From the NCBI GenBank assembly GCA_026120185.1, contig JANUWF010001101.1, forward strand, positions 3,534,001 to 3,598,000: DNA of 64,000 nucleotides, written 5' to 3'. This document shows positions 22,648 to 34,964 of this stretch, piece after piece. The notes beneath the pieces were generated by a model. It saw only the letters and a list, made by a program, of their open reading frames with translations. It ran no database searches and was not told the origin of the DNA. Position 1 is the first letter of the stretch, and each line of letters begins with the position of its first letter. The translations under genes were made by a program, and so were the position numbers. Source of the DNA: Voacanga thouarsii (lineage: Eukaryota; Streptophyta; Magnoliopsida; Gentianales; Apocynaceae).

Positions 22648-24374
22648 TACCCTTGTTCCTACGTGTAACTTTTCTTTTTCCTTTATATTTTCATGACCTT
22701 TTCTAGTTATTTCTTGTACTCTTCTTTTTCGTACTACTTTCTTTACTTTTTGGCTTATTTTTCTTTTCTAGTTTTTATACTTTTGTGTGTTTCTTTTGTG
22801 TATTTTTCTTTTTAGGTACTTCAACAATACTGCTTTCTGCTAGAACTCGACTCTTTTGTAGGAGAATGCATAATACACTGAAAGTATTTTCTTTCTTCTC
22901 TTTTCCTCTTTATTTTTGGTCCGGTGGTAATATTTCTTTACTCTATTTATTTGGCCATTAAGGACAATGTCTAGTTTAAGTGTGGGGGAGTGGTTAGAAT
23001 GTGAATTCTTCTATGCTTCATTCTTCTTGAAATTCTTTGAACCTTTTGAGCAAAATTTTCAATATTTTTTTTCTGATTTTGTGAGCTTTCAAGATGTATT
23101 TTTAATACATGTCCTTGTGCTAGATCATAGAGCATATATTCTATATCATTTGTGGCTTATGCATGACTTTTTGCACGCACTTGGACTAAGTAGTTCTTAA
23201 TCAAATGCTTTACATTGTTCTTAAACCCATTTTCTACTAAAATTCATTAAGCATTCTAGAACTTACTTGAATACCTCTCAAGGCGAAATAAGAAAGACGG
23301 TCTTGATTTAACTTAGGGATGACGGTAATAGGCCTTTTTTGGATAGTTTGAGCTTTTCAAGCCTACCTATTTGATATTATCCCTAGTGCCTATTTTGAGC
23401 CGAAACTGTTAATTTCTTTCTTAAAACCCGTTATCATACTTTGTCCATTACTTCTTTCTGAGAGTTTGATTTACCTTCCAAATATTTGATTGCTCTTGAT
23501 GGATAAAAGTACAGGTAGAAGAATTGTGAGCTAAAATGTTTGTGTAAATGTCATGGCTTGTTACTTTTAGTCATGCATCATATGTTAAGTTGGAGTTGTG
23601 AAAGGAGAAAAGAAAAAGAAAGGTTGAGAAAAACAAAAAGCTGCTAGAAAATGTTGAAAGAAAAAACGGAGAACTAAACAAAAGCAGCATTTGGAAGGAA
23701 AGAAAAAGAAAAGAAGAGCACAGGAAGACTGTTGGTTGAACTGGAATAAGAATTGTTGAAATTTTGATGATCTTGTGCAATATGCTTGATGAGTTGAGAA
23801 TTATTGATGAAAAGAATGCAAGATTTACTTGAACTGTAATATGATTGCTATGTAAGGTTATGGGTTTTGATTGGTTTTATGATAGGAGAGCAAGAAAATT
23901 TTGGAATCTATTGGTACATTTTGTTTATCATTTTCTTGCAAACTCTCATCTTCTTTGATATTTGATTTTCCTATATCCTTAGTTTGACAAGCTATATTAC
24001 AAACCCTTTAGCCTTACATTACAAGCTTAAAAGTCCTACTTGACCTAAGTAGAATCATGATATGTCTCGGATTAGTGGAGAGAGTGTATGAAAAGTAAGC
24101 TTATGGAGTGCATATTTTTGTTGAACTAAATTCTTTCCAATGGTTTGAGAATGATGTTAAGTGTTGGGATGGTTCTACTAGTCGTTCTTCACTTACACAA
24201 ATCTTGCATTTGTTATGAAAGGTATAGTGGCATATGTTTTGTTGTCTTGAATAAAGAAAGCATTGAAAATATTATTTTGAAATTAATTGAGTGATTTTGT
24301 GAAAGCTTGTGTTTTTTTTACTTGTTTTTGATACTTTGCTTGAGGACAAACAAAGAGCTAAGTGTGGGGGAATG
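22648..24374 (+). other. 3' UTR and polypurine tract of the Tat-type element
   Basis: Resumes the Tat element after the copia TSD. It contains the upstream polypurine-like motif at 22961-22990 (AGGACAATGTCTAG then TTTAAGTGTGGGGGAG) and the LTR-adjacent tract at 24342-24374 (GAGGACAAACAAAG then AGCTAAGTGTGGGGG). The two are 1381 bp apart. An A/G-rich run lies at 23597-23720. No gene seen. Confidence 0.75.
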
Positions 24375-25352
24375 TGATAGAGCCTAAATTAGTTATATAT
24401 TTCCTAGTTATTTAATGTCGTTTTGTGATACATTTTGTTCAATAATTGGTCATATTCCTTTATATTTATGATGTTACCCTTGGAAAGATATTTTGTACAT
24501 TATTTCAGAATTTAGGGGTAAAATAAGGCAAAATCGTCGCTAAATAGAGTAGAGGCGGCACCGGCCAGGACAAGAGAACCAGCGCCGGCCACGTGCTGTT
24601 AGCATGCACTTTGAGACAATGAAAAATTGGCAAAAACAGAGCTGAACAGAACACAGTCGGTGCTGATTGGGAGCTTAGAGGCGGCGCTAGCTGCAGTTTG
24701 GAAGAGTTGGTGCGAAAATCAAGAAAAATCGACGAATGGATAGAGAAACAGACCACAATCGGCGTCGGACCTAGGCAGGTCAGGCGGCACCGCCTGTACA
24801 CTACTATAGAGGTGGTGCCTCGAATTTCGTGTACTTTTTGGGCAATTTTCAGAGTTTTAGTACTTTCCTGCTTCTATTCGGCCAGAAACCCTAGAGGGAC
24901 AAATTTAGGCACTTTTAAAGCCTATAAATAGAGGAAAAACATAAGGAAAAGGGAAGGAATTCGGAGATCAAAACATCAAATCACTCAAATTAAAGGATAA
25001 ATTCATCAAATCAAGGAGGATTGTACAAGAGAGTCTACGAAGGAAGAAGAAGGAAGCTTGTTTATGAGTGCTTTCTTTTAACTTTGTTTTTCTTTCTTAA
25101 ACAATGATGTATTAATTATTTTATTATAATTTGACATTGTTTTAGGTATTCATGATTTTTAGAGTTACTTTGATCTTTTGATTAATTGATCATTATTCTT
25201 GTTATTTAATTACTTATACTGATTACGAGATTAATTTGTTGTTTCTTTCTATTGACTTGCTTGGAAAAGGGATTGATGGTGGTCTCAATCATTAATTTCA
25301 TATTTTTTGTCTCTTAACTTACTTGGAAAAAGGGGTTAATTGTTAAGAACTG

Positions 25353-28300
25353 TGTGAAACCCCAATTGAAACCAACCTTAAAGTAAGGGGGTTGGGATGC
25401 ATATCATATTTTATTGCATGTTTAAATATATTTTTATATGATTTTATGTGCTTTGGATTTGTGATTTGTAGTCTAGAAGGCTTAATTGTGTTTATTGAGT
25501 AAGAAGGGCAAAATGATAATTTTTGCTTGAGGTGAAAATAGGGAGATAGCTTGAGGATTAAATAGGAAAAATATTTTGGAGAGAAAATAAGAACAAGAGT
25601 TGTTGTAATTTAGTTTTTGCATGATTGAATTTTATTTTTATTTAGGGAGGCTATTTTCGGCCTTGTATGCTTTAGGAAAGAGTAGAGGTGTTGTCCTAAG
25701 GGAGTTATGATAAGAGTATCCTAATCCTATTTTTGTGCCCTACAAAAATTTCTAAGGGAATTCATACCCTTCTTGATCCTTAGTTTTCCTTACTTATCAA
25801 TTCATTAAGTTGTTCAATTTATTCAAGCCAATTCTATTCCAGAAAATTCTAGCAAAGTGTTGTGGCTTTGAAGGTTCAAAAATGCCTAAGTGTAAGACAT
25901 CTTGTGGGCCGAAAATGGGTAGGAGTTGTGGAAGGTTCCTAAGAGATTAATCTTTATGGTTGAACTTTCAAAACTCCACCCTAGCTATGTTCATTTTCTT
26001 CATGAAGTAATCTGGAATTTTTCCAACTTCTTGTTTAGTCCAAGTGTCGAAATTTTCAGTCATCATTCCCTCTCAAATGCTGCCAGAAAAATAGCCCTTT
26101 TGACCGGCTTGAAGTCTGAAATTATAAGGCCAGAACCGGACTGCACAAATGCTGTGCAAACCAAAAAATTTTCTGGGCAAATTTGCAGCTTTGGTGAACC
26201 TACACCAAGCTGTTTATTCCAGTTTTTCATCCAGAACCTTAGCCATGTTTTTTCTCCATAAAGAAGGCTAGAAACTAGCCTTGAAAGACCTCTGAATGCC
26301 CCTTCAATTCCTCTGCAAACTGACTGAACAATAGCAGAAAAATCTGCCCAGAAATTCTAGCCAGCTTGTGAAAAAAACTGGGCAGAATTTCTAGCTTTCT
26401 TCCTTCTTCAGCCCTGATCGAAACTTCACCATTTTTCTGTACAAACTTCCCTTGAACAGCCATGAACTGAGCTCCATCATCTTCTCTAGTAGTTTGCTCA
26501 AAAAATAGTCCATGGCTGCCCTTAAAATATCTCCATCAATTACTCCAATTAAGCCATTGATTGAAGACCAAAATTTCGGCAAACATAATTAGTAAACTAC
26601 CATAAACCAACCCTCAAACAACCAGAAATCCCTTCACCATTGTTCACCATATTTTCGGCCACCATTAAGCTTCTTCAAACAGCTTTCATTCCAGCAAAAT
26701 CCCTAGCCAACTCAGCCGACCATTGGAGCTTCCCAAAAGCTCTCCTCCGTCAAAGATCTTTTTGCCATATTTTGTTTCCAAATTTGATTTCTTAAAATAT
26801 TCTTTTAAGATTTCAAGCAACCAACCTTCCTTTTCATCTCAAACCAGAAAAATCAACTACCAAAACCTCTCAAACAATTCGGCCACTCCAATCCCACAGA
26901 ATTTCAGCCAGCTTCAATCAAATCCTTTCCATTCTCTTCAACCTTCAAGAACACCTAGAACACCAAGAACACCTACTAGCATCCATACACCTAATACCAC
27001 TCCAAACCACTCCAATCTTCTCCAAAAACTTCAGATCACACCTAATCCACCCCTTGAAACCACTTCTGCAATTTTTAACATCAAACTTTGAAATCCAACT
27101 CTCTCTTTTGGATAGAAAAACCAGTATTTTTGTGAAGGCTCAAGAACACCTTCGAGGTAAGCATGATCAATCACCCTACCTTCTCTCATCTTCAACTTCT
27201 AATGAATATATGTATATATAAACATACTAATGGACTCTCTTTTCCTCTTTTTTTTTCTCTCTCTCTCTCTCTTGGCCGAATAGTGACTTCAACCATGGCT
27301 ATGTTTCCTTCATCTCTCTTGGTCGGATCAAGTCCCTAAGAGTTAGGATCCATTCGAAACTACTCCAAGGTACTCATCAATCAAGTAAGTCTCTTCAACC
27401 CTCTCTTTAAATTCTAGATTCATATCTCTAGGATGATATTGGAAGGAGATGGATTATGATTAGGGTTTGAGCATGTGTTGTTGTGATGAGTTGAGATTGA
27501 AGCATGAATAAATGTATGTATATCATAGAGATGGGATTGATGCATGAGTTGATTGTCTTGGTTGATTGTATGGTATTTTTAGGGTTTAATGCATGTCTCC
27601 ATGTCATGAGTAGTGTATGTGATCAAGCATGTTAGAGATTATGTCACATTTGGTGAATACAGTTTATGTTCATGTATGATTGTTAAAGCCATGATTACGT
27701 TTATGTTAATAGAGTTTGGATCATGTCTTGGTAAATTTAGATTTATGCCTTTATTCATAATTTAGATGATTTGATGAATTGGAGTGGAGTATATGTTCAT
27801 GATTGTGGTTAGCAAGTGGAAATATGATCATGACCTTGTTGTCCCTAAGCTACTTTTATTTCATCAATAAAATGATTAATACTATGACTTCTTCTAGTAA
27901 ATTTCGAAAACCCTAGGAAATGTGGATTTGGTCTTTATATAAAATAAGGATATTTTTGTCAAATAAATGATAGCTTTTATTAAAGGAATAAAATATGTAG
28001 ATATTATATAAAATAATAATATCAAATGAAGCCTTTTATATAAATAATCATAATAAGTAAAATATTAATTTTGTAAGTCTTATATTCATAATACTATTAA
28101 AATTTATATATTATCTTTCAATCAAAACCATTAAAATTTACTTACAACTAATTTTAGTTACCAATTACTTCTAACAAATAATTATTAATAGATTATTATT
28201 TTACCTAATACCATCTAGGACCCTTCATCAAATAAACTCTAATTTATTTTTAGCAAGATTTAAACCTTAAACTTATTAGTACCTATTTTCAAAACCTTAA

Positions 28301-29741
28301 TTACTTTAATATCAAACTAGACTTAGTTTATAAACCCTTTTATTTATTATCTAGCCTTAAAGCTTGTGACACTAGGGTCATGGTTGTAGTAAGTTGAGCT
28401 AGGTTTATTTGTGAAAGTGAATTTCAACTTGAGTTTAATTATGGCTTATATTTACCCCCAGGCGGGGTTTGGTCAGTTGTTGGAGACCTTTGTTTTATCT
28501 CGAGCTAAGGATAAGGTAAGTTCCTGCATAAAACTTGTTTGATGTAAAAAGTTATTATGGCAAGCTAAACACGAAGTTTGTGAACTCTGATTTGGTAAAG
28601 GCAATTAGGGACTGTTTCTTTTCTTGTTTCAGTCAAATCAATTATTTGAAAATCAACAAGCAATTTTATTCAAACACTAAACTGTTTCTAAAACTGATTT
28701 TTGACAAAGACTTTGGAAACCCTTGATTGCCATTTTCAAGTAAAGCTATATTTTATCCGTTTTCTCCCAAGTATGATGAACTACGTTGAGTACTCAATAA
28801 GGGTAAGCTAGTAATACTAGTTTTGAAGAGCAAGAGTGAGTTTTCTGGCAGGAGGCCACTTTCAGAAGATAAATTCAACTTAGAGAAACGTCAGTACTAC
28901 TTAATCATGCCGGTCCGAGCTAGTAGTTTTCAGTCATGTGGACTGTGTGTTGCCGGAGTGGACAACCGATTTTGTTTGGGTGTAGAGAAGGAGGAGAATC
29001 TTACCTGGTAGGCCGATCACCTACATTTTGTCAGTCTGCACAAAGTGTGGTATTCTGACCGTTGTATGGTTATGGGGCCCAACGTGTGGTAACCCATGGC
29101 CACCCTTTTGAGTGGTTGATTTTATTGTACCTGTATGGTTGAAAAAGCCAAAACGCCACTCTTGCTTTTGAACATCATTTATTGCTTGCCAGTATTTCTT
29201 TTGTTAGTTTGCACAAAGTGTGGCATTCTGACCGTTGTATGGTTATGGGGCCCAACGTGTGGTAACCCATGGCCGCCCTTTTGAGTGGTTGATTTTATTG
29301 TACCTGTATGGTTGGAAAAGCCAAAACATCACTCTTGCTTTTGAAAGTTATTTATTGCTTACCAGTATTTTTCTTATGAAAGTTCTTATACTTTGCATTC
29401 ATGAACTATTTTCACTGAACACTCAAAGCACACACGGACTTTCTGTGATTTTTATCTCATCACCCTTTTTACCATGATTTCAGGTCGATCCTGCTGTGGG
29501 GATGAGTAGTTAGTGTTGCCTGCCTTGGAAGATATTTTGTAATTTATTTTTATGTAATGCTTTGGGAGTTGAGAGTGAACAGTTTTTATTTTGGATTTAT
29601 TTATGAATTTTTAGATTGTAATAAGTTTTAATTTTGAGGTATTATTTTGTTTTGATTGTGTGACCTAGTTATAAAGACCCCTTGTCCTTTGCATAAGGCG
29701 ACATCCCCGGCTCTGTTGGGCCTAGGTAGTGGGGTGTTACA
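25353..29741 (-). mobile_element. Long solo LTR, chromovirus type (4389 bp)
   Basis: Flanked by TSD AACTG (25348-25352, 29742-29746). On minus it starts TGTAACACCCCACTACC and ends GGGGTTTCACA. Homologous end to end to 40007-44337 and to 1-3386. No Pol-like reading frame. The ends form an imperfect inverted pair (TGTAACACCCC and TGTGAAACCCC). Size, TG...CA ends and 5-bp TSD fit a long LTR left by LTR-LTR recombination. A non-coding LARD-like unit is possible, but no internal terminal repeats were seen. It carries a private 173-bp tandem duplication. Confidence 0.85.
29038..29383. repeat. 173-bp tandem duplication inside the long solo LTR
   Basis: Two near-identical units, 29038-29210 and 29211-29383, each starting GCACAAAGTGTGG. 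The copy at 40007-44337 has only one unit (about 40430-40560, opposite strand), so the duplication arose in this copy or a close ancestor. Confidence 0.85.
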
Positions 29742-30055
29742 AACTGGATAATTAAAGGTTAATTGATGTTTGCCAGGATATGGATTCATTAGCTAAATTT
29801 CATGTTTTAAATTTTCCAGGATATGGAGATTTAATTGAGGATTGTGTTTAATGCAATTTTTGGGTGAATTAGTTGAGACAGAATATGGATGCTAATTTGT
29901 CTAGAAGATAGTGATTTTATGGATTGGAAAAGAAGTGAATCCATCTTATGATCCAAGAGAATGATTAGTTGTGATAGTGATTGGGTACTTTAAGGTCATG
30001 TTTGTCAAAATAATGGTTTGAGTTACATAATTCTTCATCCTTGACATGTATATAT

Positions 30056-30090
30056 TCTTTTCTTTTCTTTTCTTTTCTTTTTCTTTTTTA
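30056..30090. repeat. TTTTC pentanucleotide run
   Basis: Six or so TTTTC-like units in the 3' LTR, where the 5' LTR (about 11327-11348) has only a short T-rich segment. Confidence 0.75.
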
Positions 30091-30301
30091 CTTTATTGAG
30101 TCGGTTAAACAATGAAAGAAAAGGGATTAATGCATACTTGTTCCTTGAGGACCGATACTTGTTTTAAACCTTATCCTATGCTTAATGATGAGTATGCTTA
30201 CTCATATGTGTAATTTGGGATTAACGTTTTAATTTAAACTTGATTGAAAATGTGCTTATTTTTATATGATTTTTATATCCAAATTCAAACATATCAGTGT
30301 T

Positions 30302-31239
30302 GCCCCCTAACCCCCCAAAGTGGTCAATGGTGGGCTCTAGCCTAAGCCTTCCACTACCACATAGACCTAAAAAAAATTCCCCTTTTAGGTTATACTCCCA
30401 AAATTTCAGGCCAAGTCATCAATTCAAATTGCCACAATAATTTAAGACAAATGACATCTGTACATATCTAGACATTTTTCCCTGTGTTTTAGGTCTATGT
30501 ACTCTCACTTAAAGGTGTACTTAAGTCGATCTCACTCAATGAGTATACTTGAGTCGAACTTTTGTTAAACTATTTGAGTTCGATTTGATAATAGCTCGGT
30601 TCGAGTTTATCTTTTAAGCTTAGAAATACTTAACTCGGACCAAGCAATTTAAATATTACTATTAATTTGAATAGTTAATTAAGTCGCTCGAATACTCAAA
30701 TATTTAACTCGAAACTCATTTATATATTCGGTTATATATTTATATTAATTCATTATTTATTTATTTTATTTTTATATCGTATATGATAAAATATAATATA
30801 AAATATTTATTTTTTTTATGTTTTGAATATTTTTTAAACAATTGAAATTCGAATTTGATTTCGATCTTTTGAGATAATCAATTAATCAAACTTCAAGTAG
30901 AGTTTGAGTTTCAAGATATTTTTATTGAGATGAACCTTGATTTAAGATTTAAATCGAAATCGAACTAAAATTCGATCTTGCTTTAAAAATATTAAGATTG
31001 ACTCGATTATTTAAAGTTTGCCTCAACTCGGCCCTCTAAACCCAGACTCTTACTATCTTTACCTTTGTTGAATGGCTTGCAATTGCTAGTGCTAGTCGCT
31101 TCCTACCAAATTAATTTTCCTTCAAATGGTCACTATATCATTTTTCAAACAACTCATCAAATTCTAAAATTTTCTCAATGGAGCCGTTATACTAAATGCA
31201 TTTAAGAGTATGTGGCTTAGGCACTTGGATTTTCACTGA
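30302..31239. other. Non-coding flank with inverted AT-rich repeat
   Basis: Begins at the Tat TSD with CCCC-rich sequence, then the dispersed repeat 30517-31055, then unrecognised sequence up to the LINE remnant. No gene seen. Confidence 0.5.
30517..31055 (-). repeat. AT-rich dispersed repeat, copy 2
   Basis: On minus this aligns with 9190-9680 on plus in the same order of shared words. With copy 1 it forms an inverted pair that brackets the Tat element at about 390 bp and 220 bp from its ends. Confidence 0.6.
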
Positions 31240-31860
31240 GTTGTGGAGAATGCTTGGAATTTCGAATGTCATCGCAATGGAATGCAGGTTTTCTTTTCTA
31301 AGTTACAAATTTAAAGAAGGCAATTTTGGTTTGGAATACTAGGGTGTTTGGTAATGTTTTTGATGCAGTACATGCTGTTGAGGACAATCTTCTTTAGGCT
31401 AAGAGCTTTTTGTGGTAATAATCCATCACCTATTAATCAACATCAATAGCAAAAAAGCTAAAGTTGAGCTTGCATTTTGGTTGAGGAAGACTTCTGGAGA
31501 GACAAAAGCCGCTTACAGTGGGTAAAAGAAAGAGATGCTAATACTGCATTCTTTCACTAGTATTGCAATTCCAAACATAAGAAATTACTGATTTCAGCAA
31601 TCAAGAATTAGCAAGAGCAGTTCCTGACTGACCAACGCTCTATCAAGGAATCAACAGTTGAATATTTCGAACTTCTCTTAAGCCCGAGGGGAGAACACCT
31701 CCCTCCTGCCCTCTCCCAAATTGAAAATTCTTGGTTGTTTGACACCATTCCTCTAGCAAAAGGTAATAAGATATTGGATTCTTTACCGTCACTTGATGAG
31801 TCCAAGAATGCAATTTTCTCTCTAGGTGTTGATAGTGTTTAGGAGGAGTCTTCTGATGTC
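31240..31860 (+). pseudogene. LINE (plant L1-type) reverse transcriptase remnant
   Basis: The region around 31480-31570 reads [20 protein letters not shown] then FFH, a stop and YCNSKHK. Next come LISAIKN and FLTDQRSIKESTVEYFELL, later KNAIFSLGVDSV. This is the block just before the catalytic RT domain of plant LINEs (S..QW...GD.N..FFH..., I..L.....). At least three stops (after FFH, KN and DSV) and missing downstream domains mark it as dead. No poly(A) tail was found nearby. Confidence 0.75.
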
Positions 31861-33389
31861 TAATACTGTGAGCCTATAGCTCCATTCGTCTCAGGCTCCT
31901 CCTATTATTAGGATTTATTTTGTAGTGGGCTTAAGCCTATGGGTTCTGGGGTTTAGTTATGGGTTATGTTTAGTCTAGGAGATTATTAGCAAATAATTTT
32001 AATTAAAGGCTTTATTTCTCTAAGTGGCTCATCAGTTACGCATTTATTCACAGTAACACTTTCGTTATTTTAAAGAGTTCTCAAGAGAAGGAGAAGAGAG
32101 ATGAAAGAGTAGAGTCTGAGGAAATATTGGAATCTAAAGCTTTGAATTTTGGTGACTTATAGCTTAATCATTTTCTTTATGCATATTTTTTAGTGGATTA
32201 TGGGTTTTAGTTTCGTTTTGGGTGAATTTTTGTTTAGGGTTTAAATTGGGGAAAATAGATTACATCTGTAATTCTGATCATGGTCTGTGAATTGTGTGGT
32301 TTGTAGGTGTGTAAAAGAATTTAGAGGCATTAAAGGTTTGTGGTTCTGATTACAAGATTATTTGGTAGGGGAGTCACTTTCTTGTGGTTTTCATGTTTTC
32401 TGCATTACTTATTAGTTTTCTTAAATTCATCAAAAAACTTATGTTGGTATATTATAAATTGGATTGAGTATGGCTATATTATGAACTTTTTTCCTATTAA
32501 TGGATTATGTGCATATGAAAATTGCGAAGCTATGTTTAGGTTTTAATTGATTCAATAATTGTTTTGAACTATATATGTGGATTTTCATGAGTTTCTGTTC
32601 TGTATTAAATTTTGGTTCATAAGTTGTTGGTGCTTGTAGATGGTTATGGTAGGGATTTCCCAAACTTTTCTATTTTCTGGCCCTTGGCTAGGGGGACATA
32701 GTACCTAGTCATTTGTTTGGCCCTTGCTGAGAGGATGTAATACCTAATTTCTATTATGGATTTTCTCCTAATTGGTTAAAGTAGTTAAAAGACTGATATC
32801 AGTTAGCCACAACCTTACCCCAAGCATGTTTCAGTTTTGATAAGGAATTTATTACAAATGCCCTGAATTTAATGGAAAACAGAAATTATCTGTATGTAAA
32901 CGCATTGTTTATTCTAAAATATGTTGCTTTATAAAATTTCTTGGAGTTTTTAAAAGGAATGAATTGAATTTTGTTGTTGGTATGACAAATTGTGGCCTGA
33001 GATGCTCTGTTTTGGCTCATTTTTGTTGTTTGCAAGATAAGTTGGCACCGCCCTGCCTTTGTCCATCCAGCCGATGCCGCACCCTTCAGCTTGGGCAACA
33101 CCAACTTCCTTCTATTTTATTTCTTGGTTTAAAAAAATATTTTTATTTTACTCCTTGTTTGATTAAAGTAGCCTTTTGTGTTATCTAAAAGTTTGTTCTG
33201 GATGTCTGAACCAAGTCCATTTGTTCTTAAAAGGCCTAATGTAATTATATTTGAGCAAGTTTTATGTTATTGTATTTTATTTCACATTTGGAGATTTTGT
33301 AATTGAGTTTAGTTAATGCAAATGTTCAAGAATACTCTATAGAATAGATTGTAATGTAAGGGTTTGATATTCTTTTTAAGGGTGTTGCC
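31861..33389. other. Unassigned non-coding sequence
   Basis: About 1.5 kb with GTTTAGGGTTT-like words (about 32230-32250) and short open frames without recognisable domains. It could be host intergenic DNA or an unrecognised repeat. I see nothing definite. Confidence 0.4.
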
Positions 33390-33717
33390 ATTTCAACCTA
33401 AATACGAGACATGACAAATTCCCTGTTGGCTATAGTACTTATCAAATTGTCCAAGTACTCATCACTATTATCTAATCAAATGCACTTAATCTTCTTTTGG
33501 GTCTCTCGTTCAATAGATGCACGAAATAGTTCCCTTGAATGATCATTAATGAAGAACACAAAGTAAGATGCACCACTGAATGATTGTACCATCAAAGGAC
33601 CAAAAATATTAGAATAAATTAACTCCAATGACTTGGCTTTTCTTAAAGGAGGATTAGTCTTGAAAGACGCCCTATTCTGCTTTCTTGCTAGATAGTGAGT
33701 GCACTTTTCTAGCTTTG
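33390..33717 (-). pseudogene. Copia integrase fragment
   Basis: The minus strand reads KCTHYLARKQNRASFKTNPP, then SLELIYSNIFGPLMVQSFSG and ASYFVFFINDHSREL, then ERETQKKIKCI, a stop and LDNSDEYLDN. This is a copia integrase from the end of the zinc site into the core. The first catalytic site is altered (SN where TD is expected), about 30 residues are missing after HSRE, and a stop lies before the second Asp block. It is a different copia lineage from 14119-22642. It abuts the Tat LTR at 33718. Confidence 0.8.
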
Positions 33718-34964
33718 TGATAGGGGCTAATTTGGTCTATATTTTCTAGATCATTTGTTATGAATTTATGTTCAAATAACTATTGATTCTGACCCATCTT
33801 GCTATCTTTTGTGTAGAATTGATTGGATGAAAAAAATATTGAAAAGATGGTGAAAAGTAATAGAATCGGCTAAAACAGAGGTGAACCGGCGCTGATCTAA
33901 GAAGGAAAGCTGGTCGGGGTTCAATACTAGACGAAATAGAGTAAGATATAGAAAATTTAGGGATGGAACACAGTTGAGCGAGCGCCAACTCAAGCACATG
34001 AATTGGCGCCGACTTCCCGCTAGAGTTATGAGTCGGAATTTCCATTCTTTTGTAGTGTTTGGTAATTGCTATAGGATACATTTGGAAACTAATTTGGACA
34101 TGGGAAAAGACTTTTATACATACTTTTTGGAAACCTAAACTCCTATAAACACAAAGGAATACTATTGTACGAAGTAGTTCTCAAGTTCTTGAGCATTCAC
34201 TCTATATAATTAGAAAACTCCTAGTGGGTTAAATAAAACTCCAAGATTTAGAAGGATCAAGGAGACTCTTGGAAAACAAAATGAGGTTAATCAAAAAGGT
34301 TTCATGGAAGAAGAAGAAGAAGACTTACTTGTCAATGAGTGTTTTCTTTTTCTCTTCTTTGTAATTTATTGGCAATTTGAGTTTTTATTGCTTTAATTGT
34401 ATTTAGAAGATATTTTTAAATTCATGATTTTGTATTGGTTTTAGTTATTTGATCAATTGATTGTTAATCTTGGTTTTTGATTACTTGCTTTCAATGGATA
34501 GATTAATTGATTGTTTCTTCCTTTCAATTAACTTGGGAAAAAAGATTAGAAAAAGGTTCAACTTAATTAATTCTATATTTATTTTCTTTGCCAAATTGGG
34601 AAAGAAGGTTAATGATTGAAATTGAGTAATCAAAGGTTGATTAATGTCACTTAGAGAATAGGGATATTGATTGATTTCATACTCTAATATCACCTAGAAA
34701 ATAAGGATATTTTCCAAGGAATTGTTCTTTATGCATTATTTTTGTTGTTTTAGTGAGATTGGGAAATCTACTAGATTGGCTAGAAAGATAGTAAATCCAT
34801 AACTTGGGAAAGAAGTAGAGTCTACATTTTATTTTTTTCATGATGCCAAGATGATAATTAATTGTGATAATAGCTAATAAATCATTGTCATGTCTTCAAG
34901 GATTTCTATCTACTTACATGTCTTTTCTCATTATTCTTACTTCTTAATTATCCTTGTGACTTTT

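Larger units (their letters stand above)
10067..30296 (+). mobile_element. Complete non-autonomous Tat/Athila-type element, nested
   Basis: Bounded by TSD GTGTT (10062-10066 and 30297-30301). 5' LTR 10067-11553, tRNA-Asp-type PBS 11560-11577, leader, broken ORF 12912-14107, 3' UTR with two polypurine motifs, 3' LTR 24375-30296. Removing the copia insertion and the solo LTR leaves about 4.3 kb of internal sequence. None of it reads as protease, RT, RNase H or integrase, so the element must have depended on proteins from a relative such as those at 3387 and 55702. Element-orientation features are all on +. Confidence 0.88.
24375..30296 (+). mobile_element. 3' LTR of the Tat-type element, split by a solo LTR
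   Basis: Starts TGATAGAGCCTAAATTAG after the polypurine tract and ends CAAACATATCA before TSD GTGTT. Without the inserted LTR at 25353-29741 and its extra TSD it is about 1528 bp, close to the 1487-bp partner. TATA box TATAAATAG at 24923-24931. A TTTTC pentanucleotide run lies at 30056-30090. Confidence 0.9.

Noticed and set aside
25926..27091. Open frames of 111 and 122 codons within 25353-29741
   Set aside because: They lie in a non-coding LTR, are not open in the other copies, and have low-complexity content.
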